Assembly: GCF_001513785.1 (NCBI RefSeq)
Contig: NZ_LNQS01000009.1
Location: 186,001 to 250,000, forward strand
DNA length: 64,000 bases
Origin: Rheinheimera sp. EpRS3
Lineage (GTDB): Bacteria > Pseudomonadota > Gammaproteobacteria > Enterobacterales > Alteromonadaceae
Reading direction: 5' to 3'
This document shows, one piece after another, positions 25,437 through 36,595 of the stretch. The notes under the pieces were generated by a model. That model saw only the letters and a list, made by a program, of their open reading frames with translations. It did not search any database and was not told the origin of the DNA. The position numbers were made by a program, and so were the translations under genes. Numbering within the stretch: the first letter of the stretch is position 1; each line of letters opens with the position of its first letter.

Positions 25437-28187
25437 GTGCTTAAATTTGTTCAGTTTGCCTGCTTAGCCATAGGCTTAAGTATCGGATCTATAGGAAGCG
25501 TTGCCGCTCAATCTGTTACGCCATCACCAGCTATGCTTGAACAATTTAAACAATTGCCAAGAGCTGAGCAGGAGCGTTTAGCAAAGCAATATGGTTTTGA
25601 TGTGTCATTATTACGACAGTCGTCGGGTAGTCAAAATACAGCAAGCAGTAATCCGGTTGAGCCGTTAACTCAGAAACGGCGAGATACTGAAGAAAACAAA
25701 GATGCAAACAGCAAGCGTGTAAAAAAAGATGAACCAGAACGTTTTGGTTTACGCCTTTTTGATGCTGAAATAAGTACCTTCGCACCGGTGTCTGCAATGC
25801 CAGTACCAGATAGCTACATTTTAGGTGCTGATGATGAATTATTGCTGCAGCTATACGGCAAGCAAAGCAGTGAAACCAGCTTAAAGGTTAGCCGCGATGG
25901 TAAAGTACTGGTGCCTGACGTTGGCCCGGTTACTGTCAGTGGCTTAAATTTTTCTCAAGCTGCAGCTTTAATATCTGATCGCGTTAGGCAGGCAAGTATT
26001 GGTGTTGAGGCTGCTGTTAGTATGGGGCCGCTGCGCACGATAAACGTATTTGTTGCCGGGGAAGCTAAATATCCTGGTGCCTATGCGGTATCAGCTCTTA
26101 CCACGGTAACGCAGGCTTTATTTGTTGCCGGTGGTGTATCAGATATTGGTAGTTTGCGGGAAATTTCAGTAAATCGCGCTGGGAAAGTTGTCGCTCAGTT
26201 TGATCTTTATGATCTTTTGTTAAAAGGCAGCAATAAAGATGACGTGCATTTACAGCATGGCGATGTCGTTTTTGTCGCGCCGGTAAAAGCCTTGGCGGAG
26301 GTACGTGGTGAAGTAAAGCGTCCTGCAATTTATGAAGTAAAATCCGGTGATACCTTATTTGATTTACTTGCAATGGCTGGCGGCTCGAAAGCAGGTGCAT
26401 ATCCAAAAGCTGCTGTGCTTGAGCGTTTTGACAATAGCGCTCGTACCTTGCAGAATCTTGACCTGACTAAGGTCTCATTCCAGCAATTGCGTGTTCAGGC
26501 TGGTGATGTATTGCGTGTAGACGCTGCTTCTCGTCAGGCTGAAAATCAAATTGTTGTTGCTGGTGCAGCTGCGCGCCCTGGGTTTTATGCTTGGCAAAGC
26601 GGCATAAAAGTAACTGATCTTATCCGTAATCATTGGTCAGATTTATTACCTACAGCAGATTTAGACTATGCCTTAATTGTACGTGAAGGCACGCCAGGCA
26701 CTATAACCGAGTTACTGCATTTTAGCCCGGCAAAAGCAATTGCAGCACCTGGTAGCGTGAATGATATTACTCTTGAACCGCGAGATCGTATTCTACTGTT
26801 TCATTATGCTGACCAAGTTTATGAGCGAGCTAAGTTAAATAACAAACTGCGTGAAACGATCATGGAGAAGCTGGAACTCAATATCGAGCAGCGCTGGTTA
26901 ATGGCTGATTTAACTACAGATGCTTTTGATTTGATTTTGCAGCAAGATAAAGACCTCTTGCCTGAACAGAACTCAAAAAATGATATGAACACAATGTTTG
27001 ATCAGCAGTTGTCAGGTAAAGAACAGCAGCAACTGCTTACCGCAGAGTTAAAACAGTTGTTTTCTGCAGTGTTCAGTGACGAAAAAGTTTTAATACTAAG
27101 CCAGCATCTAAACAGAACCGAATTACTTTATCCGGTATTACAACAGTTAAGGCTACAATCAAGTACCAGTAACTATATTGCGACTGTATCAGTGACAGGG
27201 GCAGTAAGAGTGCCTGGGGAATATCCGTTAAGTTCAGGCGCCAGGGTTGCAGACCTTATCAGCGCAGCTGGTGGCCTTAATGATTCTGCTTACATTAGTC
27301 GTGCTGAGTTAAGCCGGATAGTTAAGCAAGCAGACAACCGCAACGGCGTCGAAGTAAGCCACAAAAAACTCAATTTGCAAGACGTGCTGGCAAATAATAA
27401 TGCTGCAAACGTTTCTTTGCAAAACCGCGACAGGCTGAATATTTTTAGTGTACCAAGCTGGACAACTCAACGCGAAATAACTTTGGAAGGCGAGGTCAGG
27501 TTCCCAGGAACTTATATTGTACAACAAGGGGAAACGTTATCTCAGATACTAGAGCGTGCAGGCGGTGTTACAGATAGCGCTTTTATCTTTGGCTCGGTAT
27601 TTACTCGTGAACAAATAAAAGAGAAAGAAACTATCCAGTACGCAAAATTACTCGAGCAGCTTAAATCAGATGTTGCTACTCGTGCACTCACCGCACAAAA
27701 TGCTCAGATAGCGCCTGCAGATGCAATGTTAATGATTAAGGAAATCGAGAGTATAAAGCCTCTAGGCCGGCTTGTAATCGATCTGGAACAGGCAATAGCT
27801 GCAAATCCTAGTTTCGATATTACGGTTGAGCATGGTGACCGGCTATATGTACCACGAATTAACCGGGCAATTTCGGTTGTCGGTGAAGTGCAACACGCAG
27901 GTACACACCGCTTCGAACCGGCGTTATCTGTAACACAATACCTTAATCTTGCTGGTGGTACTCGCAAACGTGCAGATGCTGAGCGAACTTATGTTATTCG
28001 TGCTGACGGGTCAGTTATGGTGCCTACAAACAGTTGGTTTGCCGTATCCAGAGGAGAGCTCAAACCTGGTGACACTATTATAGTGCCACTGGATACTGAG
28101 TATAAAGATAACCTCAGCCTATGGGCACAGGTGACACAGATTTTCTATCAGTCAGCTGTAGCCTTAGCAGCGCTGAATTCGTTTTAA
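25437..28187 (+). CDS. Wza-like polysaccharide export protein with multiple SLBB domains
   Basis: A periplasmic/outer-membrane channel component for surface polysaccharide. After a type I signal peptide (ending GSIGSVAAQS) comes the export domain (DSYILGADDELLLQLYGK ... GKVLVPDVG). About six SLBB-type segments follow, each marked by a pattern such as VRGEVKRPAIYEVKSGDT or LEGEVRFPGTYIVQQGET. A C-terminal amphipathic stretch (LWAQVTQIFYQSAVALAAL) could insert in the outer membrane. With 916 residues it is far longer than E. coli Wza (379), and no lipobox cysteine is seen. The start is GTG with TGGAG about eight bases upstream. It is the first gene after the ops site. Confidence 0.87.
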   Translation: MLKFVQFACLAIGLSIGSIGSVAAQSVTPSPAMLEQFKQLPRAEQERLAKQYGFDVSLLRQSSGSQNTASSNPVEPLTQKRRDTEENKDANSKRVKKDEPERFGLRLFDAEISTFAPVSAMPVPDSYILGADDELLLQLYGKQSSETSLKVSRDGKVLVPDVGPVTVSGLNFSQAAALISDRVRQASIGVEAAVSMGPLRTINVFVAGEAKYPGAYAVSALTTVTQALFVAGGVSDIGSLREISVNRAGKVVAQFDLYDLLLKGSNKDDVHLQHGDVVFVAPVKALAEVRGEVKRPAIYEVKSGDTLFDLLAMAGGSKAGAYPKAAVLERFDNSARTLQNLDLTKVSFQQLRVQAGDVLRVDAASRQAENQIVVAGAAARPGFYAWQSGIKVTDLIRNHWSDLLPTADLDYALIVREGTPGTITELLHFSPAKAIAAPGSVNDITLEPRDRILLFHYADQVYERAKLNNKLRETIMEKLELNIEQRWLMADLTTDAFDLILQQDKDLLPEQNSKNDMNTMFDQQLSGKEQQQLLTAELKQLFSAVFSDEKVLILSQHLNRTELLYPVLQQLRLQSSTSNYIATVSVTGAVRVPGEYPLSSGARVADLISAAGGLNDSAYISRAELSRIVKQADNRNGVEVSHKKLNLQDVLANNNAANVSLQNRDRLNIFSVPSWTTQREITLEGEVRFPGTYIVQQGETLSQILERAGGVTDSAFIFGSVFTREQIKEKETIQYAKLLEQLKSDVATRALTAQNAQIAPADAMLMIKEIESIKPLGRLVIDLEQAIAANPSFDITVEHGDRLYVPRINRAISVVGEVQHAGTHRFEPALSVTQYLNLAGGTRKRADAERTYVIRADGSVMVPTNSWFAVSRGELKPGDTIIVPLDTEYKDNLSLWAQVTQIFYQSAVALAALNSF

Positions 28188-28218
28188 TCATAAGCAGCTA
28201 GTCACCTTAAGGAAAACC

Positions 28219-29160
28219 ATGATTGAAAATGCTACTCAACGCCCTCAGGCTGCTGACGACGAAATAGATATACGCGAGTTATTTGCGGTTATCTGGCGAG
28301 GCAAGTGGATTATTATCGTTGTAACGGCAGTATTTGCCGTTGCCTCTGTGTTCTATGCCTTAAATTTACCTAATATTTATAAAAGTGAGGCGCTGTTGGC
28401 ACCCGCAGCCGAGCAAAAAAGTGTCGGTTTATCCGGCCAGTTAGGTGGTTTAGCAGCATTGGCTGGTGTGAATTTAGGCGGCGGAGCCAGTATTGATAAA
28501 GCTGCGCTCGCCATTGAGGTGGTTAAATCCCGCGATTTTCTCGGGCGCTTTATCGCGCAGCGTATCCAGTTACAGGACTTAATGGCTGCCAAAAGTTGGG
28601 ACCTTACCAGCAATACGCTTAACTACGACACAGAGGTTTATAACCCGCAAAACCAACAATGGCTTCGCGAAGCCAAGCCGCCAAAGCAGGCTATGCCCTC
28701 AGAGCAGGAGGCATATAAGGTTTTATCGGAAAGGCTTAAAGTTAGCCAAGATATAACAACGAGTATGGTTACTTTGAGTATTGAACATGTATCGCCTTAT
28801 ATCGCACAAAGCTGGGCTCAAATGCTGATAGCCGACCTCAACCTGGAAATGAAAAACCGCGATATTGAAGAAGCAGAAAAAAGTATCGCTTATTTGCAGC
28901 AGCAAATCAGTCAGACCAATCTTGCAGATTTACGCACTGCGCTCTACTCACTGGTAGAAGAGCAAACCAAAACCTTGATGCTGGCCAATGTACGTGATGA
29001 GTACGTCTTTAAAACTATTGATAAACCAGTTGTCCCCGAGGAAAAAGCAAGACCTGCACGTGCATTATTAGTGATTTTGGGCACATTCGTAGGTTGTTTT
29101 ATTACCATGTTTGTGGTTATTTTGCGGCATTACTTTAAACAGAGTAAAATTCGTAACTAA
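28219..29160 (+). CDS. wzz: Wzz-family polysaccharide chain-length regulator
   Basis: An inner-membrane co-polymerase that sets the number of repeat units added by Wzy. It has the classic layout of a cytoplasmic N-terminus with [16 protein letters not shown], helix 1 ([19 protein letters not shown]), a periplasmic domain with coiled-coil-like helices, and a proline-rich helix 2 ([19 protein letters not shown]). At 313 residues it lacks the tyrosine kinase domain of Wzc, and no separate kinase or phosphatase gene was seen nearby. It follows the Wza-like gene by 31 bases. Confidence 0.87.
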   Translation: MIENATQRPQAADDEIDIRELFAVIWRGKWIIIVVTAVFAVASVFYALNLPNIYKSEALLAPAAEQKSVGLSGQLGGLAALAGVNLGGGASIDKAALAIEVVKSRDFLGRFIAQRIQLQDLMAAKSWDLTSNTLNYDTEVYNPQNQQWLREAKPPKQAMPSEQEAYKVLSERLKVSQDITTSMVTLSIEHVSPYIAQSWAQMLIADLNLEMKNRDIEEAEKSIAYLQQQISQTNLADLRTALYSLVEEQTKTLMLANVRDEYVFKTIDKPVVPEEKARPARALLVILGTFVGCFITMFVVILRHYFKQSKIRN

Positions 29161-29171
29161 AGGGTATAAAG

Positions 29172-30446
29172 TTGAAGTTAGAGCATGTTAAAATCGCTAT
29201 TCTCGGCCTGGGTTATGTTGGCCTGCCGCTGGCGGTAGAGTTTGGCAAACATTACCCGTCACTAGGGTTTGATATTAATACAAACCGCATCAGTGAGCTG
29301 AATAAAGGCGAAGATCACACGCTGGAAGTGAGCAGCGAAGAGCTAAAACAAGCCGATAAACTCAGTTATAGCCACAACCTTGACGATTTACGCCCCGCCA
29401 ATGTGTATATCGTTACAGTGCCAACGCCGATAGACGAGCACCGCCAGCCCGATTTAACCCCACTGATTAAAGCCTCTGAAACCTTAGGCAAAGTGATAAA
29501 AGCCGGTGATGTGGTGATTTACGAATCTACCGTTTACCCGGGCGCTACCGAAGAAGACTGTATTCCGGTAATCGAGCGGGTATCCGGGCTTAAATATAAC
29601 GTCGATTTTTTTGCCGGCTACAGCCCGGAGCGGATAAACCCGGGCGATAAAGAACACCGTGTTACCACCATTAAAAAAGTCACCTCCGGCTCTACGCCAG
29701 ACATAGCCGAATTTGTTGATAAGCTATACGGCAGCATCATTACCGCCGGTACTTATAAAGCCAGCTCTATCCGGGTAGCAGAAGCTGCCAAGGTTATCGA
29801 AAACACCCAGCGCGACTTAAATATCGCGCTGATAAACGAGCTGGCCGTAATCTTTAATAAACTCGGTATTGATACCGAAGAAGTGTTATTAGCAGCAGGC
29901 ACCAAATGGAACTTCCTGCCGTTTCGGCCCGGGTTGGTTGGCGGCCACTGTATAGGGGTAGACCCTTACTACCTGACCCATAAAGCTCAGGCTGTTGGTT
30001 ACCACCCAGAGGTCATTCTGGCTGGCCGGCGGATTAACGACAGTATGGGTCGGTATGTGGTCAGCGAACTGGTAAAAGCCATGGTAAAACGCCGGATTCA
30101 TGTATCTGGTGCGCGCGTATTGTTAATGGGTTTAACTTTTAAAGAAAACTGCCCCGATATCCGTAACACCAAAGTGGTGGATATCCTGGGCGAACTGAAA
30201 GAATACGGCGTTGCGGCTGATGTTTTCGACCCCTGGGTAAATATTGCTGAAGCACAGCACGAATACGGTATAACACCGATTTGTAAACCCGTGGAAGGTA
30301 ATTATGACGCCGTTATATTAGCCGTTGGCCATAACGAGTTTAAGGCCATGGGAGCCATAGGCATCCGAAAGCTTTGCCGGCCTGACAGTGTAATTTACGA
30401 TCTAAAATACATATTAGATAAAAATCTGGTAGATATCCGTTTTTAA
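29172..30446 (+). CDS. tviB: UDP-N-acetylhexosamine 6-dehydrogenase, TviB/WbpA role (copy 2)
   Basis: Same enzyme family as copy 1, with the Rossmann motif [18 protein letters not shown] and catalytic Cys in [12 protein letters not shown]. Only the first 35 or so and last 60 or so residues differ appreciably from copy 1. The frame has no ATG near the front; TTG 29172 follows AAAGGG by about eight bases and gives the full N-terminal strand, so it is taken as the start. Its position just before wbpB, wbpD and wbpE homologues suggests it makes UDP-GlcNAcA for the diacetamido uronic acid pathway. Confidence 0.9.
   Translation: MKLEHVKIAILGLGYVGLPLAVEFGKHYPSLGFDINTNRISELNKGEDHTLEVSSEELKQADKLSYSHNLDDLRPANVYIVTVPTPIDEHRQPDLTPLIKASETLGKVIKAGDVVIYESTVYPGATEEDCIPVIERVSGLKYNVDFFAGYSPERINPGDKEHRVTTIKKVTSGSTPDIAEFVDKLYGSIITAGTYKASSIRVAEAAKVIENTQRDLNIALINELAVIFNKLGIDTEEVLLAAGTKWNFLPFRPGLVGGHCIGVDPYYLTHKAQAVGYHPEVILAGRRINDSMGRYVVSELVKAMVKRRIHVSGARVLLMGLTFKENCPDIRNTKVVDILGELKEYGVAADVFDPWVNIAEAQHEYGITPICKPVEGNYDAVILAVGHNEFKAMGAIGIRKLCRPDSVIYDLKYILDKNLVDIRF
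29204..30271 (+). repeat. Long direct repeat, copy 2 (inside tviB copy 2)
   Basis: Gap-free partner of 21933-23000. Homologous recombination between the copies would delete about 7.3 kb holding rfbC, rfbD, rfaH, the ops site, the exporter gene and wzz. The identical middle and divergent ends suggest a recent duplication or ongoing gene conversion. Confidence 0.92.
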
Positions 30447-31418
<972 letters not shown>

Positions 31419-31419
31419 T

Positions 31420-32001
31420 ATGAGTAATTATCAGATACATTCCAGCGCTATTGTAGATGATGGCGCGGTTATTGGTGAAGGATCACGTGTCTGGCATTTT
31501 GTCCATGTGTGCAGCGGTGCAAAAATTGGCAAAGGTGTGTCTCTTGGTCAAAATGTCTTTGTTGGCAACAAAGTTACCATTGGCGACAAGTGTAAAATTC
31601 AAAACAATGTGTCTGTGTATGACAACGTGCATCTAGAAGAAGGCGTGTTCTGTGGCCCCAGTATGGTGTTTACCAACGTGTACAACCCACGCTCGTTAAT
31701 CGAACGCAAAGACGAATACCGCAACACCCTTGTTAAAAAAGGGGCTACGCTGGGTGCCAATTGCACTATCGTCTGTGGCGTAACAATTGGTGAATTTGCT
31801 TTTGTTGGTGCTGGGGCTGTTATTAATAAAGATGTACCTGCTTACGCTCTCATGGTTGGTGTACCTGCTAAACAAGTAGGTTGGATGAGCGAATTTGGCG
31901 AGCGTTTAAGATTGCCGGTTTCCGGAGAAGGCGAGGAGTTATGCCAACATACCGGTACCCGTTACGTTTTGAAAAATAATTCTTTAAGCAAGGTTGGCTA
32001 A
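31420..32001 (+). CDS. wbpD: UDP-3-amino-GlcNAcA N-acetyltransferase (WbpD/WlbB type)
   Basis: A left-handed beta-helix acetyltransferase that acetylates the 3-amino group to give UDP-2,3-diacetamido-2,3-dideoxyglucuronic acid. Hexapeptide repeats run from about residue 10 ([19 protein letters not shown]) to residue 150 ([21 protein letters not shown]). The motif FTNVYNPRS is shared with WbpD. ATG 31420 starts two bases after the wbpB stop; the frame is open earlier, but that region is the wbpB tail. At 193 residues it is the usual size. Confidence 0.9.
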   Translation: MSNYQIHSSAIVDDGAVIGEGSRVWHFVHVCSGAKIGKGVSLGQNVFVGNKVTIGDKCKIQNNVSVYDNVHLEEGVFCGPSMVFTNVYNPRSLIERKDEYRNTLVKKGATLGANCTIVCGVTIGEFAFVGAGAVINKDVPAYALMVGVPAKQVGWMSEFGERLRLPVSGEGEELCQHTGTRYVLKNNSLSKVG

Positions 32002-32002
32002 C

Positions 32003-33127
32003 ATGCAGTTTATTGATCTGGCAGCACAGTATCAGCATTTAAAACAGCGTATTGATAAACGTATTCAAACAGTACTCGACCACGGCAATTATATTATGGG
32101 GCCAGAGGTTGAAGAACTGGAGCAAAAGCTAGCTGAATATGTTGGCGCAAAACACTGTATTAGCTGCGCCAATGGTACAGACGCACTGCAATTAGCGATG
32201 ATGGTACTGGATATTAAGCCCGGCGATGCGGTGTTTTGCCCAACCTTTACATTTTTCGCTACTGCTGAGGTTATTGCCTATGCAGGTGCTACACCAGTAT
32301 TTGTCGACTCGGATGCTCGTACCTTTAATATCTGTCCGCAAGATTTAGAACGTCGTATTCAGCAGGTAATAGCTGAAGGAAAATTAGTTCCACGTGCTAT
32401 TGTCGCGGTAGATTTATTTGGTTTACCAGCTAACTATCCAGAACTTGAGAAAATTGCGGCCAAATACCAACTCAAATTAATTGAAGATGCTGCTCAGGGA
32501 TTTGGGGGTGAGATAGAAGGTAAGCGTGCCGGTAGTTTCGGTGATATTGCCACTACCAGCTTTTTTCCTGCTAAACCGTTGGGATGTTATGGCGACGGCG
32601 GTGCAATATTTACCAATAACGACGAATATGCAGCTTTATTCCGCTCATACAGGGTGCACGGTAAGGGTAAAGATAAATATGATAACGTGCGCATAGGGTT
32701 AAATAGCCGGCTGGATACTATACAAGCTGCTATCTTATTGGAAAAGTTGGCTGAATTTCCAACTGAACTGATTGCCAGAAATAAGTTGGCTGAATATTAC
32801 ACAGAACAGCTGTCGGATAGCTATACAAAGCCGTTGGTACCAGAGAGCTATTTGAGTTCATGGGCGCAATATACCATTGTCAGTAGTAACAGAGATGCTG
32901 ATATGGCCAAGTGTAAAGAAAAAGGTATTCCAACAATGGTTTACTATGGTACTTGTATGCACCAGCAGACAGCTTTTAGCGGTCTAAGTTACACCGATAA
33001 TGACTTTCCGGTAGCGTCCCGTTTGGCTAAGCAGGTGTTCAGTTTGCCGATGCATCCATATATGACGGAGCAAACTGCTGAGCTAATTGCTGGTTTAGTT
33101 AATCAATCTTCACAGGTAGTTGGATGA
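32003..33127 (+). CDS. wbpE: UDP-3-keto-GlcNAcA aminotransferase (WbpE/WlbC type)
   Basis: A PLP-dependent DegT/DnrJ/EryC1 enzyme that transfers an amino group to C3 of the keto sugar. It aligns along its length with Wbp[10 protein letters not shown] at the start, [24 protein letters not shown]-type Asp ([12 protein letters not shown]), and the PLP lysine in [19 protein letters not shown] 32003 is used; a TTG three codons earlier is less likely. It is coupled to rfbB by a four-base overlap. Together with its neighbours it completes the route from UDP-GlcNAc to UDP-GlcNAc(3NAc)A. Confidence 0.92.
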   Translation: MQFIDLAAQYQHLKQRIDKRIQTVLDHGNYIMGPEVEELEQKLAEYVGAKHCISCANGTDALQLAMMVLDIKPGDAVFCPTFTFFATAEVIAYAGATPVFVDSDARTFNICPQDLERRIQQVIAEGKLVPRAIVAVDLFGLPANYPELEKIAAKYQLKLIEDAAQGFGGEIEGKRAGSFGDIATTSFFPAKPLGCYGDGGAIFTNNDEYAALFRSYRVHGKGKDKYDNVRIGLNSRLDTIQAAILLEKLAEFPTELIARNKLAEYYTEQLSDSYTKPLVPESYLSSWAQYTIVSSNRDADMAKCKEKGIPTMVYYGTCMHQQTAFSGLSYTDNDFPVASRLAKQVFSLPMHPYMTEQTAELIAGLVNQSSQVVG

Positions 33128-34194
33128 AAATTCTTGTCACCGGTGGTGCGGGCTTTATTGGCTCTGCAGTTGTGCGTCATATTATTAATAACTCGGCTGA
33201 TTCTGTTGTCAACGTGGATAAATTAACCTATGCAGGTAATTTAAACTCTGTTGTTGGTATTAAGGATACCGATTGCTATGTTTTTGAACAGGCCGATATT
33301 TGTAATGCTGGAGTAATGGCTGCCCTGTTTGAAAAACACCAGCCCGATGCTGTTATGCACTTAGCTGCAGAGAGCCATGTTGACCGCTCTATAGATGGTC
33401 CGGCGGCTTTTATTGAAACTAATATAGTTGGCACTTACACTTTACTGGAAGCGGCGCGTAATTATTGGAAGGCCTTACCGCAAACGCGTAAGCAGGCATT
33501 TCGTTTTCATCATATCTCTACCGATGAAGTATATGGCGACTTACATGGCACAGATGATTTATTTACTGAAACCACGCCTTATGCGCCAAGCAGCCCTTAT
33601 TCGGCCAGTAAAGCTAGCTCTGATCATTTAGTCCGTGCCTGGCACCGCACTTACGGCTTGCCCGTTATTGTCACTAACTGCTCTAACAACTATGGCCCTT
33701 ACCATTTTCCGGAAAAGTTAATACCACTGGTGATTCTCAACGCGCTGGCCGGTAAGCCATTGCCGGTTTATGGCAAGGGTAATCAGGTACGCGACTGGCT
33801 GTACGTAGAAGATCACGCAAGAGCGCTTTACAAGGTAGTAACTGAGGGCAAGGTAGGTGAAACCTACAATATCGGTGGCCATAACGAAAAACAAAATATT
33901 GATGTGGTGAAAACCATTTGCGCTATTTTGGAAGAGCTCGCGCCAATCCAGCACTCATCACTCAAAATTAAAAACTACGAAAGTTTAATAACTTTCGTGC
34001 AGGATCGTCCTGGCCATGACTTACGCTACGCTATAGACGCCAGTAAAATTGAGCGAGAACTAGGCTGGAAGCCTGAAGAAACGTTTGAAAGTGGCTTACG
34101 CAAGACAGTTGAGTGGTATTTAAACAATAAAGACTGGTGGCAAGCGGTGCTTGACGGCAGTTATCAGTTAGAACGCTTAGGGCAGGGAGCTTAA
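33124..34194 (+). CDS. rfbB: dTDP-glucose 4,6-dehydratase
   Basis: Converts dTDP-glucose to dTDP-4-keto-6-deoxyglucose (RmlB), the branch point for rhamnose and for Fuc4N. The NAD motif is [13 protein letters not shown], the catalytic [10 protein letters not shown] and [15 protein letters not shown] are present, and [16 protein letters not shown] is diagnostic. The 356-residue length is normal. It serves both rfbC/rfbD (9 kb upstream) and wecE (3 kb downstream). The start overlaps the wbpE stop. Confidence 0.96.
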   Translation: MKILVTGGAGFIGSAVVRHIINNSADSVVNVDKLTYAGNLNSVVGIKDTDCYVFEQADICNAGVMAALFEKHQPDAVMHLAAESHVDRSIDGPAAFIETNIVGTYTLLEAARNYWKALPQTRKQAFRFHHISTDEVYGDLHGTDDLFTETTPYAPSSPYSASKASSDHLVRAWHRTYGLPVIVTNCSNNYGPYHFPEKLIPLVILNALAGKPLPVYGKGNQVRDWLYVEDHARALYKVVTEGKVGETYNIGGHNEKQNIDVVKTICAILEELAPIQHSSLKIKNYESLITFVQDRPGHDLRYAIDASKIERELGWKPEETFESGLRKTVEWYLNNKDWWQAVLDGSYQLERLGQGA

Positions 34195-34197
34195 AGT

Positions 34198-35070
34198 ATG
34201 AAAGGTATAGTATTAGCAGGCGGCTCCGGCACCCGGTTATACCCGATTACACGTGGTGTATCGAAGCAGTTATTGCCGGTTTACGACAAACCGATGATTT
34301 ACTACCCGCTGTCAGTATTAATGCTGGCCGGTATTCGCGATATTCTTATTATTACCACACCTGAAGACCAAGCAGCTTTTCAGCGCTTACTGGGCGATGG
34401 CTCTGATTTCGGCATTAGCTTAAGTTATGCTGCCCAGCCAAGCCCGGACGGCCTGGCACAGGCTTTCATTATTGGTGAAGACTTTATAGGTAACAGTAAT
34501 GTTTGTTTAGTACTGGGTGATAACATCTATTACGGGCAGGGCTTTAGTCCCAAACTGCGAGAAGCAGTGAAACGTGCCGAAACAGGGCAAGGTGCAACAG
34601 TATTTGGCTATCAGGTAAAAGATCCGGAGCGCTTTGGTGTAGTTGAATTTGATGCTGATATGAAAGCTGTATCCATTGAAGAAAAACCTCAAAAGCCTAA
34701 ATCACACTACGCCGTTACTGGGCTGTATTTCTATGACAACCGTGTCATTGATATTGCCAAACGAGTCAAGCCCTCTGAGCGTGGTGAAATGGAAATCACC
34801 AGTGTCAACAATGCCTATCTGGCGCTGGCTGAATTGAATGTTGAACTGTTAGGGCGAGGTTTTGCTTGGCTGGATACCGGTACCCACGAGAGCTTGTTGG
34901 AAGCTGCACAGTTTGTCGAAACCCTGGAGAAACGCCAAGGTTATAAAGTTGCATGTTTGGAAGAAATTGGATTCAATCAAGGTTGGTTGGATAGAGAGCA
35001 GCTACTGAAATTAGCCAAGAATATGAGTAAAAATAACTATGGGCAATATCTTCTTTCGCTGGCAGAGTAA
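34198..35070 (+). CDS. rfbA: Glucose-1-phosphate thymidylyltransferase
   Basis: Makes dTDP-glucose from dTTP and glucose-1-phosphate (RmlA). It opens with the pyrophosphorylase motif [35 protein letters not shown], here with all key residues. [14 protein letters not shown] holds the metal-binding Asp, and [15 protein letters not shown] is conserved. The gene follows rfbB by three bases. At 290 residues it is complete. Confidence 0.96.
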   Translation: MKGIVLAGGSGTRLYPITRGVSKQLLPVYDKPMIYYPLSVLMLAGIRDILIITTPEDQAAFQRLLGDGSDFGISLSYAAQPSPDGLAQAFIIGEDFIGNSNVCLVLGDNIYYGQGFSPKLREAVKRAETGQGATVFGYQVKDPERFGVVEFDADMKAVSIEEKPQKPKSHYAVTGLYFYDNRVIDIAKRVKPSERGEMEITSVNNAYLALAELNVELLGRGFAWLDTGTHESLLEAAQFVETLEKRQGYKVACLEEIGFNQGWLDREQLLKLAKNMSKNNYGQYLLSLAE

Positions 35071-35079
35071 AGAGAACAA

Positions 35080-35238
35080 GTGGTAAGGATTGTTTATATT
35101 GGTTCTGCTGGAGCTATTATGACTCTGTTTGTGGAGTTCATGAATCTGAATTGTTTATCTTCGGGGTCACCTGTTTCTGCTGGAGGATATTTCTCATCGG
35201 AGAATCTAATGAAACAACTTTTGGTGGTGTTCCAATGA
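35080..35238 (+). CDS. Short open frame of 52 codons upstream of the acyltransferase gene; possible gene remnant
   Basis: A GTG-started frame runs to a TGA that overlaps the next ATG as ATGA, the arrangement seen between coupled genes. The product begins VVRIVYIGSAGAIMTLFVEF, which looks like the first beta strand and glycine loop of a Rossmann-like enzyme, and then loses any recognisable pattern. Sugar N-formyltransferases begin in a similar way, so this may be the stub of a deleted one. It could equally be a chance frame. No good ribosome-binding site is seen. Confidence 0.3.
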   Translation: MVRIVYIGSAGAIMTLFVEFMNLNCLSSGSPVSAGGYFSSENLMKQLLVVFQ

Positions 35239-35894
35239 GGAAGCTAATTATTTATGGTGTTGGCGATTTTGCCAAACTGGTAAAACATATGGCAGAAGCT
35301 GATGGCCACTATAAAGTGATCGGATTCTGTGCAGACCGACAGTATATTAATAGTAATTATTTCTTGGATCTTGAAGTTTCTCCTGTTGATAAGTTGTCCG
35401 AGATTTATTCCAAAGATGAAACTTATATTATTGTTGCGGCTGGTTATAAATCTATGCTAGCTCGAGAATATATGTTTGAGACTGCAAAGAAAACAGGGTT
35501 TACAATGGCATCGGTAATCAGCAAACATGCTTGTATAGATCTGTCTGTTAACATTGGGAAGAATGCTATTGTTTTCCCGGGGGTTCAGATTGAGCCATTT
35601 TCTGTAATAGGCGATAACTGCATAATCTGGTCATCAGCAGTTATTTGCCATGATTCCGTCGTTGGCGATCACTGTTTTATTGCCGCTCAGTCTTTGCTGG
35701 GCGGCCGTGCAAAAATTGGGAAAAGATCTTTCATGGGATTTAATAGTATTATTTTGCAGGATGTGAGTGTCGGTGATGATTGCCTGATAGGCGCTAAATC
35801 ATTGGTTACTAAGGATGTTCCTGTTGCATCCAAGTGTATTGGTACGCCAGCACATATTGTCTCTACCTACGATCAAAAAGGCGTGACGGTGTAA
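35235..35894 (+). CDS. NeuD/PglD-like sugar O- or N-acyltransferase
   Basis: A two-part acyltransferase. An N-terminal Rossmann-like sugar-binding domain ([20 protein letters not shown]) is followed by a left-handed beta-helix of hexapeptide repeats ([20 protein letters not shown] ... [24 protein letters not shown]). PglD acetylates a 4-amino group on a UDP sugar, and NeuD acts on sialic acid. Here the neighbouring wecE makes dTDP-Fuc4N and no wecD is present, so this enzyme may supply the missing N-acetylation (inference). ATG 35235 is chosen over the longer upstream frame because homology starts there. Confidence 0.82.
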   Translation: MRKLIIYGVGDFAKLVKHMAEADGHYKVIGFCADRQYINSNYFLDLEVSPVDKLSEIYSKDETYIIVAAGYKSMLAREYMFETAKKTGFTMASVISKHACIDLSVNIGKNAIVFPGVQIEPFSVIGDNCIIWSSAVICHDSVVGDHCFIAAQSLLGGRAKIGKRSFMGFNSIILQDVSVGDDCLIGAKSLVTKDVPVASKCIGTPAHIVSTYDQKGVTV

Positions 35895-36595
35895 TGAAAA
35901 AAGTAGCTATTCTTCAATCGAACTATATTCCATGGAAAGGCTATTTCGATATGATTGCAGCCGTAGATGAATTCATTATTTATGATGATATGCAGTATAC
36001 AAGGAGGGACTGGCGTAATCGGAATCAAATAAAAACCCCAAATGGGGTTCAATGGTTAACTATTCCTGTAAAAGTGAAAGGGAAATTTGATCAGCGTATC
36101 CGAGACACAGAAATTGATGGCAGTTCTTGGTTATCTGATCATTGGAAAGGTCTTCTGATGAATTACCGGAAGGCTAAATATTTCTCTGATATAGCAGTAT
36201 GGCTTGAGCCTTTGTATCAGGCTGAGTACCGAACGATTACTGAGTTGAATCTAGCTTTTATAACTGCAATTTGTGATTACCTAGGTATAGAAACAAAAAT
36301 TTCATGTTCTTGGGATTATCAACTAGATGACGGTAAAACTGAGCGTCTTGTGAGCCTCTGTCGGCAGGCAGGTGCAACAGAATATATTTCTGGGCCCGCT
36401 GCCAAAGACTATATTGAGGCTTCATATTTTGATGAAGTGGGCATCACGCTGTCTTGGTTTGATTATAACGGCTATCCAGAGTACCTTCAGTTATGGGGGG
36501 ATTTTGTCCATGGTGTAAGTATTCTGGATCTTTTGTTCAATTGTGGAAAAGAGGCTACGCATTACATGCGTTATGTAAAAAATGATTCCATTTAA
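35894..36595 (+). CDS. WbqC-family protein of amino-sugar clusters
   Basis: A 233-residue protein of the WbqC family. It begins [20 protein letters not shown] and continues with [20 protein letters not shown], both strongly conserved in that family. Its biochemical role is not settled; members recur beside aminotransferases in O-antigen loci, including clusters for N-acylated 4-amino-4,6-dideoxy sugars. It sits between the acyltransferase and wecE, overlapping each (1 and 14 bases), so a role in modifying the Fuc4N amino group is plausible but unproven. The TAATG junction fixes the start. Confidence 0.85.
   Translation: MKKVAILQSNYIPWKGYFDMIAAVDEFIIYDDMQYTRRDWRNRNQIKTPNGVQWLTIPVKVKGKFDQRIRDTEIDGSSWLSDHWKGLLMNYRKAKYFSDIAVWLEPLYQAEYRTITELNLAFITAICDYLGIETKISCSWDYQLDDGKTERLVSLCRQAGATEYISGPAAKDYIEASYFDEVGITLSWFDYNGYPEYLQLWGDFVHGVSILDLLFNCGKEATHYMRYVKNDSI

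Noticed and set aside
21889..30446. The tviB duplication as an insertion-sequence or transposon event
   Set aside because: No transposase, terminal inverted repeats or target-site duplication was seen around either copy.
35080..35238. An intact sugar N-formyltransferase
   Set aside because: Only about the first 20 residues look like such an enzyme and the frame is 52 codons; at best a remnant.
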